Shown piece after piece: positions 1 through 5,966 of a stretch of DNA of 8,820 nucleotides; the stretch's first letter is position 1, and each line of letters opens with the position of its first letter. Position numbers and translations under genes: made by a program. The notes below the pieces were generated by a model. It made no database searches. It worked only from the letters and a program-made list of their open reading frames with translations, and was not told where the DNA came from. The stretch is from Ignavibacteriaceae bacterium. GTDB taxonomy: Bacteria; Bacteroidota; Ignavibacteria; Ignavibacteriales; Ignavibacteriaceae. The stretch lies in contig JARLHB010000247.1 in assembly GCA_031292465.1 (NCBI GenBank), positions 1-8,820 of the forward strand, read 5' to 3'.

Positions 1-264
1 CCCTTTATGTAAAATGTCATTTTTTCTTACTGATACTTTATAAATTTTTCCATAAATCATTTTTCTACAAAAATCTTTTGCATCAATTAAATCACTAAAT
101 ACAAATAAATGTTTATCTCTCTGGGTTTTGTCGGGGGAACGATACTTCTCTAGATGTGCCTCAAGTTGTGTCCCTTTTACATTAAGGCTCGTCTTATATT
201 CAACGTCAGGTAATATAATTTCCTTGACTTTGAATAATTTTTTATCAACTCTATAAAATTCCAT
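1..264 (-). CDS. Partial uncharacterised protein, N-terminal 88 residues, cut by window edge
   Basis: An open frame runs without a stop from an ATG at 264-262 to base 1, so the gene continues beyond the window. The visible 88 residues begin MEFYRVDKKLF and contain EYKTSLNVKG (about 22-31), a charged stretch LEAHLEKYRSPDKTQRDK (34-51), then HLFVFSDLIDAKDFCRKM (52-69) and IYKVSVRKNDILHKG (74-88). This reads as a real soluble alpha/beta protein: hydrophobic strands alternate with charged helices and there is no signal peptide. The order (short FYRV start, E..LE..RSP..TQRDK, LFVFSDL.DAKDF, IYKV) reminds me of DUF2441-type or ADP-ribosyltransferase-like small domains, but that is from memory and weak. 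No strong Shine-Dalgarno is visible; the leader is very AT-rich. It lies 167 bp downstream of, and on the same strand as, the two-helix membrane gene. Function unknown. Confidence 0.6.
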   Translation of the reverse strand, partial: MEFYRVDKKLFKVKEIILPDVEYKTSLNVKGTQLEAHLEKYRSPDKTQRDKHLFVFSDLIDAKDFCRKMIYGKIYKVSVRKNDILHKG

Positions 265-431
265 ATATATTTTATAATGGTGTTTTGATTAACCAACAGC
301 TCATAACAAGACTGCCGATTAAAACCATAAATGCCAAAGATTAGGCAACTATTGCTTATCTTTATTTGTAAGCACAAATTGTAATTTAAATAACAATCTT
401 GTATAAGTTAGTCGATACAAAATGACTTATC

Positions 432-1043
432 TTATCTAATAATTTGGTTATTCCTAAAATCTTCCAATGTTATTTGATTCATTTGTTCGATATTTGTTTG
501 ACCGTATTTTATTGGAAGACTCCAAGATGATAAATAAAATAGCATTCCATCTAAAATTAAAAATAAATGGCCTTCATTATGGACAAAATTTTCAGCTTTT
601 ATTGCTGATATTTCCGTACCTTCATTAAAACCGTCTAAAATATTCTTTGTAACACCAATTATTCCTTTTTGTGTCATAAAAAGTAATGCTACGTCCTTAT
701 TCGGAAGTCGGCGTCTTGATTTATTTTTGTCAATCCAAAAAAGTTCGTTAGGTCGTTCTATATTAAAAATAACTTCACCTAATAATTGGACATCATGAAT
801 TTCTTTGACCTTATCAGTTAAATCACGGAATTCAAAGGCGATCCCTCCAGGAAGGCTGAATCCTTTTATTGAAGATCTAAGGAATAGTGCTGTGCTTAGT
901 AACATTATAATAACAATAGAATATTCTGATAAGCCCCATTGCCATTTAAATTGCATAATATTACTAAGAATCCACAACAAAAACAGTAAAAAGAAAAAAA
1001 CGCCTAATACAACTGAAAGGATATTACTTAATTTTTCTTTCAT
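432..1043 (-). CDS. Two-helix membrane protein with cytoplasmic C-terminal domain, unknown function
   Basis: A 203-residue protein that I do not recognise. Two hydrophobic helices are clear, about residues 8-29 (ILSVVLGVFFFLLFLLWIL) and 41-57 (YSIVIIMLLSTALFL). The short N-terminus has two lysines and RSSIK follows helix 2, so both ends should face the cytoplasm. Right after helix 2 comes SLPGGIAFEFRDLTDKV (63-79), a glycine-turn then beta-strand motif of a kind often seen at the membrane exit of small bacterial 2TM proteins. The soluble part (about 80-203) has a predicted strand-rich stretch IERPNELFWIDKNKSRRRL (95-113), then KDVALLFMTQKGIIGVT and HLFLILDGMLFYLSSW. No catalytic motif is visible. 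The start is the first ATG in the frame and has no convincing Shine-Dalgarno. It stands 340 bp from the toxin gene upstream and 167 bp before the truncated left-edge gene, so co-transcription with the latter is possible but unproven. Confidence 0.75.
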   Translation of the reverse strand: MKEKLSNILSVVLGVFFFLLFLLWILSNIMQFKWQWGLSEYSIVIIMLLSTALFLRSSIKGFSLPGGIAFEFRDLTDKVKEIHDVQLLGEVIFNIERPNELFWIDKNKSRRRLPNKDVALLFMTQKGIIGVTKNILDGFNEGTEISAIKAENFVHNEGHLFLILDGMLFYLSSWSLPIKYGQTNIEQMNQITLEDFRNNQIIR

Positions 1044-1383
1044 AAAGGGCCCATAATATTAGGAATAAATTATTTTATTAGTATAATAAATTTTGCAAAG
1101 CTTCCCACATAATTTTGTGCAGCGCTGAATTTTTGAAGGCTTCCGGTTTGTGTTTTACTATTTAATGTTATGTATTTCAAAAAGTCTCTCTGCCCTGTGT
1201 CCTTTTTGTTTCATTAACGTCGTATAAGATTAGTAAGCTTCCGGCTTGAAGATTTATCTTCCTTTTTTCCCGTATAAAACTTAGCTATTCTTTCTACATA
1301 ATACAAGCGGGTGATAAGAGTATTTATTGTATATGATAACTATTTGAGAATATCATTGGCTCAACAAAGTAAAAGAAAATATT
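1044..1383. other. Gene-free spacer between the membrane gene and the toxin gene
   Basis: This is a 340-bp AT-rich spacer with no supportable gene on either strand. It must hold the 3' end of the toxin-antitoxin transcript and the promoter of the two-helix membrane gene. On the minus strand, AT-rich promoter-like words (TTGCAA, TATACT) occur at about 1080-1100 but do not have good spacing. The word GCTTCCGG occurs twice, near 1138 and 1237. A small inverted repeat GAAGAT-TT-ATCTTC at 1248-1261 is followed by a T-run on the plus strand, where there is no upstream gene to terminate. I assign no function. Confidence 0.5.
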
Positions 1384-1794
1384 TCAAATGGTTTTCAAAA
1401 ACTCTTCCGCCGTTAATACACTTATTTTACTTTTTTTATAATCTGTTTTATTTCTTGTTATAATAATGTTAATTTTATTATTAACCGCTGTAAAATACTG
1501 TATTGCATCTTCGAAATCGGTAAACTCGGAATTTAGCGACTGCTCAATTACTCTTTCATCTAACGGTAATATGCTTACCAACGTTTTTAATTTCCTTAAA
1601 CTTTTCAAAGCAGTGGTATTTGAGGTAGGCTTACGAAGGATATAGTGAAGATTTGCAAATACTATAGGTGAAGTAAAGGCAGTTATTTCATTTTGGTCAA
1701 TTAAGGTAAATAAATTTGCAGCATGTATATAGTGAGGTTCCCTTTTCGCCAGCAGATCAAGAATAATATCCGAATCCACAAAAAGATTTGTCAC
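1384..1794 (-). CDS. PIN-domain toxin (VapC-like ribonuclease)
   Basis: A 136-residue single-domain PIN protein, the toxin half of a type II toxin-antitoxin module; such toxins are metal-dependent RNases that cut tRNA or other RNA and stop translation. PIN landmarks are visible: the first strand LFVDSDIILDLL (4-15) with acidic D7, D9 and D13; DFEDAIQYFTA (93-103), the usual D-x-x-D/DFED helix, with D93, E95 and D96; and the final strand IIITRNKTDY (110-119) with TRN and D118, followed by ISVLTAEEFL. Where many VapC proteins carry a conserved glutamate after SP, this one reads SPIVFANLHYILRK (42-55) with N48, which I believe is normal for this PIN subgroup. The start is GTG at 1794-1792, overlapping the antitoxin stop as GTGA, with a strong GAGGAG 11 nt upstream inside the antitoxin gene. 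The overlap implies translational coupling. Family assignment is secure; RNA target unknown. Confidence 0.9.
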   Translation of the reverse strand: MTNLFVDSDIILDLLAKREPHYIHAANLFTLIDQNEITAFTSPIVFANLHYILRKPTSNTTALKSLRKLKTLVSILPLDERVIEQSLNSEFTDFEDAIQYFTAVNNKINIIITRNKTDYKKSKISVLTAEEFLKTI

Positions 1795-2042
1795 CTGGAA
1801 TATTTCTCCTCAATGTGTTTGCCATATATTTCTTTTATATTTATACCTTCCTGTAATGAAATAATCCCTGACAGTTCAAGTACGTTCGGAGATATACTAT
1901 CTTCAGACGGTACATCCCGCTCCGAAATCAGGTTAAAATAATTTTCAACCATTACAGAAAGGCTTTTCTTGTTCTTCCGGGCATACTTTTTTGCTCTTTC
2001 AATAGTCTTTTTATCAAGTCTTAATGTTAGTTTTGTATTCAT
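1791..2042 (-). CDS. Ribbon-helix-helix antitoxin (DUF6364-like)
   Basis: An 83-residue antitoxin that precedes and overlaps the PIN toxin gene. The N-terminus fits a ribbon-helix-helix DNA-binding fold: strand TKLTLRLD (3-10), helix A KKTIERAKKYARKN (11-24), a KKS turn, and helix B LSVMVENYFNLIS (28-40). The TKLTLRLD...RAKKYA...SLS..VE.YF pattern matches what I know as the DUF6364 family, usually paired with PIN toxins. Residues 45-83 (PSEDSISPNVLELSGIISLQ and onward) are probably the flexible part that wraps and blocks the toxin's active site. Antitoxins of this fold dimerise, bind palindromes and repress their own operon; a perfect inverted repeat lies directly before this ATG. No strong Shine-Dalgarno is visible, since the operator occupies that position. 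High confidence in the role, moderate in the exact family name. Confidence 0.88.
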   Translation of the reverse strand: MNTKLTLRLDKKTIERAKKYARKNKKSLSVMVENYFNLISERDVPSEDSISPNVLELSGIISLQEGINIKEIYGKHIEEKYSR

Positions 2043-2060
2043 TTAACTTATTTCAGTTAA
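2043..2060 (-). promoter_or_regulatory. Probable antitoxin operator: TTAACT-N6-AGTTAA
   Basis: A perfect 6-bp inverted repeat with a 6-bp spacer ends on the base before the antitoxin ATG. Its symmetry and size suit a ribbon-helix-helix dimer, and its place between promoter and start codon suits autorepression, with an added chance of masking the ribosome-binding region. The inverted repeat is seen directly; its use as the operator is inferred from how this antitoxin class works. Confidence 0.5.
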
Positions 2061-2080
2061 TACGTACATATTTGCCAGAT

Positions 2081-2109
2081 AATATACGTGCAATTAATCA
2101 TATTTTCAA
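2081..2109 (-). promoter_or_regulatory. Sigma-70-like promoter of the toxin-antitoxin operon
   Basis: On the minus strand, TTGAAA (2109-2104, one mismatch to TTGACA) is followed after exactly 17 bp by TATATT (2086-2081, one mismatch to TATAAT). Transcription would start around 2072-2076, giving a leader of about 30-35 nt that contains the inverted-repeat operator. Two copies of ATACGTRC (2060-2067 and 2084-2091) lie 24 bp apart around the start region and may be extra protein contacts. Found by eye; the match is good but untested. Confidence 0.45.
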
Positions 2110-2173
2110 GTTAGTTTATTGTCATGCCGGCAGTCTGGAGCTACAAATTGTAAATTGCACCATACTAATCTTT

Positions 2174-2231
2174 AACCTCACCCCTGCCCCTCTCCTTAAT
2201 AAGGAGAGGGTGGCTTTAGCCGGGTGAGGTT
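2174..2231. repeat. Nested palindromic intergenic repeat (dispersed element or terminator)
   Basis: This is a 58-bp element with two nested perfect inverted repeats. The outer arms are AACCTCACCC (2174-2183) and GGGTGAGGTT (2222-2231). The inner arms are CCCTCTCCTTA (2188-2198) and TAAGGAGAGGG (2200-2210), with a minimal loop. A third small stem, GGCT-TT-AGCC, fills 2212-2221. It is far more GC-rich than its surroundings and abuts the permease stop codon at 2232-2234. Similar CCTCACCCC...CTCTCC...GGAGAGG...GGGTGAGG elements are, to my knowledge, scattered in many copies in unrelated genomes, which suggests a mobile or REP-like unit. On the minus strand it could also act as a 3' hairpin for the permease mRNA, though no T-run follows. 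Confidence 0.75.
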
Positions 2232-3692
2232 TTATAAGTTCTCTTTATCCTCTTTAACCAAAAACCAAAGGAATGCCGATATTGCCAGCGTTATTGTGCT
2301 GACGATGAAGATTAAACTTTTATCAGGTGCTTTTGCAACTGCCTGCCCCACTGCAAAGCTTGCAACAAGCTGAGGCAGAACAACAGCAAGATTAAACAAT
2401 CCCATATACAGCCCCATCTTTGACTGCTCAACCTTCTGACTCATAATTGCAAACGGTAAGCTAATAGTAGATGCCCACCCTATCCCCAGAAACGCCATTA
2501 TTAAATATATAGCCATAGGCTGGAAGCCGAGAAACAGCATTCCGAAGTAACCAATAGCCATTGTGGCAATACATATTGCGTGCGTTTTAACCCGGCCTAT
2601 TTTCCTGGTGATTGGCTCTAATACAAAAGCAGGCAGTATTGCACCTACTGCATTAAGTATTAAAAAGCTTATCGAAACTATTCGCCCCATTTCTACCTGT
2701 GTGGAATCGGGTATGGCAGAGCCCGGTACAATATTATAAACTTTATACTGAACATAGGTAAACATATAAACGAACATCGTTTGTATGCCTATCCACGTAA
2801 ATGAATGAGCGGCAAGAATACGCATAAAACCGATTTTTCCGACTGCGCTTTTGGATTTGCCTTCCGTACTTTTAAATAATACTCTGAATATAAAGAAGAA
2901 GGAAATTGCAAAACAGATTATTTCCACATAGTAATTTTTAAATTCTATGTGGAGTATGCGCATTATTATTGCATAAACTGCATAGAGCAAAAATCCCCAG
3001 AGAGGCTGTATGCTGTTTACAATTTCGCTGAATGAAGTTTTATCCTGCCCCTTTTCTCCGTCACTATTATCGTCTATAAGCTCCCTGGGCTCCTCGATGA
3101 AGAAAGTAGGAATAATTGAAAGGGCAATAACTAAAAACACTCCGAAATAAATAAGCACATAATTATTCCATACAGCGCCTATAACATAGGCAAGCACGCC
3201 GAATGTGCCTGAAATTGTCTGCATCCATGAATAACCCTTGGTGCGCTCCACTCCTTCGGGAGTTACATCGGCAATAATAGATCTCGTCGGGTTAAAGCTT
3301 ACATTTATTGCAAGGTCTAACGTAAGCGCAACAGCAATTGCAACGCCAAGTATTCCGCTAAAGCCTAAAGATTTGGAAATAACATCAATATTCGGCAAAG
3401 CAAGAAGCATTAAGGCAGCAAGCAGTCCCCCGATGAAAATAAACGGCCTTCTCCTGCCGTTCCAAAGCCAGACCTTGTCGCTTATAATGCCTATGATAAC
3501 CTGCCCCAATATACCTGCTATCGGCCCTGCCGCCCAAACTAAGCCTATTTCATCAATCTGAAGATGATATTTTGTGCTTAATATCCAGCTAAGGGCAGAT
3601 ATTTGAATTGATAAAGCAAATCCCATTGCCGTTGCGGGAAGCGATAGAAGTGCATAAAACGATTTTGATAATTTCTTTTGTATTTCAAGCAT
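2232..3692 (-). CDS. MFS sugar permease, sucrose/maltose-transporter-like
   Basis: A 486-residue, 12-helix major facilitator transporter of the inner membrane, probably a proton-linked importer of maltose or short maltodextrins. Between helices 2 and 3 lies SDKVWLWNGRRRPFI (71-85), the RxGRRRP form of MFS motif A typical of the plant and bacterial sucrose/maltose (SUT/SLC45-like) branch. NPTRSIIADVTP (134-145) with D142 is the matching helix 4-5 signature. The second-half motif A equivalent is EPITRKIGRVKT (359-370). A charged cytoplasmic loop (about 200-225, rich in D, E and K) precedes the central helices. Full length: the ATG at 3692-3690 has a weak AGAGAAA upstream. It follows the secreted amylase by 88 bp on the same strand, so the two probably form an operon, and this pairing is the main reason to infer an alpha-glucoside substrate. 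Fold assignment is firm; the substrate is inferred. Confidence 0.88.
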   Translation of the reverse strand: MLEIQKKLSKSFYALLSLPATAMGFALSIQISALSWILSTKYHLQIDEIGLVWAAGPIAGILGQVIIGIISDKVWLWNGRRRPFIFIGGLLAALMLLALPNIDVISKSLGFSGILGVAIAVALTLDLAINVSFNPTRSIIADVTPEGVERTKGYSWMQTISGTFGVLAYVIGAVWNNYVLIYFGVFLVIALSIIPTFFIEEPRELIDDNSDGEKGQDKTSFSEIVNSIQPLWGFLLYAVYAIIMRILHIEFKNYYVEIICFAISFFFIFRVLFKSTEGKSKSAVGKIGFMRILAAHSFTWIGIQTMFVYMFTYVQYKVYNIVPGSAIPDSTQVEMGRIVSISFLILNAVGAILPAFVLEPITRKIGRVKTHAICIATMAIGYFGMLFLGFQPMAIYLIMAFLGIGWASTISLPFAIMSQKVEQSKMGLYMGLFNLAVVLPQLVASFAVGQAVAKAPDKSLIFIVSTITLAISAFLWFLVKEDKENL

Positions 3693-3780
3693 ATTATTTC
3701 TCTATGAATAATTTGAAATATGATTTTGATAAATTCCTGATACAGTTTATAACAATGGAACAATAGTCAAATTATAAATT

Positions 3781-5622
3781 TCATTTTAGCAATAAGAATA
3801 AGTTCCCTGATTCACTCTCAACATTAATACTGTTATCTGTAAAGTTATACGTTTTCCCTGTTGTTAAATTCTTTATATTTTTTACATCCTTTAACTGATC
3901 AGAAAACCTGCTTAAGTCAATTTCTTTCTCATCAGAGTTATTATTCATAATTACCATTACCCTGTCGTTGTCATAATTTTTAAAGTACACGAAAACATTA
4001 TCCACCGGAGGATATTGAATAAGTTTGCCTTCTGATAAGGCTTTATGTTCTTTTCTAAGGTTAAGCAGTGTGCTTAAATAGTCATATATAATATCTTCGG
4101 ATTTGGTTCTGCCCTCTTTTGTAAAAGCATTATGTTTATCGCCGGCAAATCCGCCGGGAAAATCGCTGCGAACCGTTCCATCGTCATTACCGCCCATCAT
4201 GCCAATCTCCGTACCGTAGAACAGTTCCGGTATGCCGCGTGAAGTAAGCAGCATTGTAACTACCATCTCAAACTTTTTAACATCACCGCCTGCCTGCATC
4301 AAAGCGCGCCCTACATCATGGTTATCCATAAAAGTAACAAGGTTTTGCGGATTACCGTATATAAAATCTTTTGCGTAATCTTCATAAATATTCTGCAGGC
4401 CTGCCTTGCCTCTTAAAAATGCAGTATATGTATCATAAGTGGAAAAATCAGTTACAGCAGGCAGGTTTGAATCAATCTGTCTGGGGTAATAATTCCCTTT
4501 CTGAAAACTAGATAAGAAGACAGCATCACCGGTCCATACCTCGCCGACAATATTTAATTTGGGATATTCTTCTAAAATTGTTTTAGCCCAGTTTGAAAGA
4601 TAAATTTGATCGCTGTACGGATATGTATCTTCCCTTATCCCGTCCAGCCCGGTTGATTCTATCCACCAGATTGTATTTTCAATAAGGTAATTACTTACAT
4701 AAGGATTAGCCTGGTTCAGGTCAGGCAGATAATTAGTGAACCACCCCTTTGTTGTATTTATTATAGTAGAAGAATCACGGTGGATATCAGCAAAAGCCAG
4801 CTTATCATGCCTTGTAGCAAGATGCTGCTTAACAGAGCCGTTTATCCAATCAGCAAAAGGAAGATCATTCATCCATGGATGGCTTATACTTATATGGTTG
4901 CTTACGTGGTCAAGAATAATCTTCATACCTTTGGCATGTACGTCATCGACTAATTTTTTATATAGCTCATTCGTTCCAAGGCGTGCATCAACTTTATACA
5001 AATCCGTTGCGGAATAACCTGCATACCCATAATAATGAACATCGGTATTATTCTCCAATACGGGGCAAATCCATAATGTAGAGATATTAAGATTTTTCAG
5101 GTAATCCAGATGGTCTATAATACCCTGAATATCACCTCCGTGGCGTGCAATAGGATTTTGCACGTCGCACTCATCAGGCATGCCTTTTACTACATTATTA
5201 GATGCATCGCCGTCGGCAAAACGGTCGGGCATAATCAGGTATAAAACATCCTCATTATTAAATCCCTGGTACTTTCCGGCATCATTTTGTCTTGCGAGTA
5301 TAGGAAAATTAACAACTTTTTCAATCCCATTTTTCTTTAGTGTAAGTTTATAACTGCCGGGTTTTATATCGGATGGGATTTCAATATCAACAAATAAATA
5401 AGAAAGGCTTTCGGCATTGTGGACAGCAAGAACCTTTACCTGATTATCATTAAAAAAAGCTTTTGCGTTATCAAGGTCTTTTCCGTAGACCATAAGCTGA
5501 ATTTTATTCAACTTCATACCGGCCCACCAGTTTGGAGGTTCAACCTTGGTTATATTCAAATTTTGAGCCGGGCACACCAATGTATATACAAAACAGAAAA
5601 AGAGTAAAAATATTTTCACCAT
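3781..5622 (-). CDS. Secreted GH13 alpha-amylase, SusA-like cyclomaltodextrinase/neopullulanase
   Basis: A 613-residue enzyme that hydrolyses alpha-1,4 bonds in maltodextrins or cyclodextrins, probably in the periplasm. Residues 1-20 are a signal peptide (VKIFLLFFCFVYTLVCPAQ). The N-terminal Ig-like domain (about 22-112) opens with VEPPNWWAGMKLNKIQLMVYG, the hallmark of the Cyc-maltodext_N family. The GH13 barrel starts near YLIMPDRFADGD (128-139). Conserved regions: DHVSNH (238-243); LPDLNQ (299-304), the region V of the neopullulanase/SusA subgroup; GIREDTYPY (328-336) with nucleophile D332; IVGEVW (358-363) with acid/base E361; and FMDNHD (431-436) with D436. All three catalytic acids are present. 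The C-terminal beta domain (about 535-613) fits Cyc-maltodext_C. The start ATG has GGAG 13 nt upstream, a rather long gap. No lipobox precedes C10 or C17 in good form. First gene of a likely two-gene operon with the MFS permease. Confidence 0.95.
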   Translation of the reverse strand: MVKIFLLFFCFVYTLVCPAQNLNITKVEPPNWWAGMKLNKIQLMVYGKDLDNAKAFFNDNQVKVLAVHNAESLSYLFVDIEIPSDIKPGSYKLTLKKNGIEKVVNFPILARQNDAGKYQGFNNEDVLYLIMPDRFADGDASNNVVKGMPDECDVQNPIARHGGDIQGIIDHLDYLKNLNISTLWICPVLENNTDVHYYGYAGYSATDLYKVDARLGTNELYKKLVDDVHAKGMKIILDHVSNHISISHPWMNDLPFADWINGSVKQHLATRHDKLAFADIHRDSSTIINTTKGWFTNYLPDLNQANPYVSNYLIENTIWWIESTGLDGIREDTYPYSDQIYLSNWAKTILEEYPKLNIVGEVWTGDAVFLSSFQKGNYYPRQIDSNLPAVTDFSTYDTYTAFLRGKAGLQNIYEDYAKDFIYGNPQNLVTFMDNHDVGRALMQAGGDVKKFEMVVTMLLTSRGIPELFYGTEIGMMGGNDDGTVRSDFPGGFAGDKHNAFTKEGRTKSEDIIYDYLSTLLNLRKEHKALSEGKLIQYPPVDNVFVYFKNYDNDRVMVIMNNNSDEKEIDLSRFSDQLKDVKNIKNLTTGKTYNFTDNSINVESESGNLFLLLK

Positions 5623-5894
5623 TAAAACTTTATTTCTCCGACAATTATTTTACATCCTTAATAATATGTAATCATAGTTTATAATTTAAAACACCTTTTC
5701 AGGGTTATAATAATTCCCACACATAATATCCCTAAAGGCTTATTATTTCAGTAATTTAGCACATTGCACACATTTGCGGCAAATTTATATTAAAGAATAG
5801 ATAATGGATACTACCCTAATGGAGTGATTTTTACAGTTAACGGGTAGGTTATTACCATACGTCAGCCGGGAAATGACTTTGGCCGGATATAAAT
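5623..5894. other. Leader region of the amylase-permease operon
   Basis: Together with the terminator that follows, this is a gene-free stretch of over 300 bp. It must carry the amylase promoter (minus strand). A TATGAT word at about 5677-5672 would be a good -10 box, but no fair -35 stands 16-18 bp upstream of it. An imperfect palindrome with GCA-N-AT and AT-N-TGC ends lies at 5759-5777 and could be a regulator site; this is weak. No RNA gene or riboswitch is recognisable. Confidence 0.35.
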
Positions 5895-5922
5895 AAAGAG
5901 GCTGACATGCATCAGCCTCTTT
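5895..5922 (-). terminator. Rho-independent terminator of the outer-membrane protein gene
   Basis: A perfect 11-bp stem, AAAGAGGCTGA (5895-5905) with TCAGCCTCTTT (5912-5922) around a 6-base loop CATGCA. It begins 44 bp after the stop of the minus-strand outer-membrane gene. On that strand the stem is followed by TTTATTTATAT. On the plus strand it is followed by TTTT, so it could work in both directions and insulate the amylase leader. Confidence 0.85.
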
Positions 5923-5966
5923 TTAAGTTACCCTATAAATTATTTCGATTTTATTTATTATTTCTA

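Noticed and set aside
177..377. A 66-codon minus-strand frame upstream of and overlapping the left-edge gene
   Set aside because: It overlaps the better protein-like frame of 1-264 in another phase, has no Shine-Dalgarno, and its composition looks like translated AT-rich spacer.
1248..1269. GAAGAT-TT-ATCTTC inverted repeat followed by a T-run on the plus strand
   Set aside because: It looks like a weak terminator, but no plus-strand gene lies upstream and the stem has almost no loop; probably chance in AT-rich DNA.
3238..3561. A 107-codon plus-strand frame inside the permease gene
   Set aside because: It is a shadow of the permease codons on the other strand, with no independent evidence.
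4736..5017. A 93-codon plus-strand frame inside the amylase gene
   Set aside because: It is a shadow of the amylase catalytic-domain codons on the opposite strand.
5571..5622. Possible lipoprotein cysteine in the amylase signal region (C10 or C17)
   Set aside because: The residues before each cysteine do not fit a lipobox (valine precedes C17), and the PAQ end fits signal peptidase I cleavage better.
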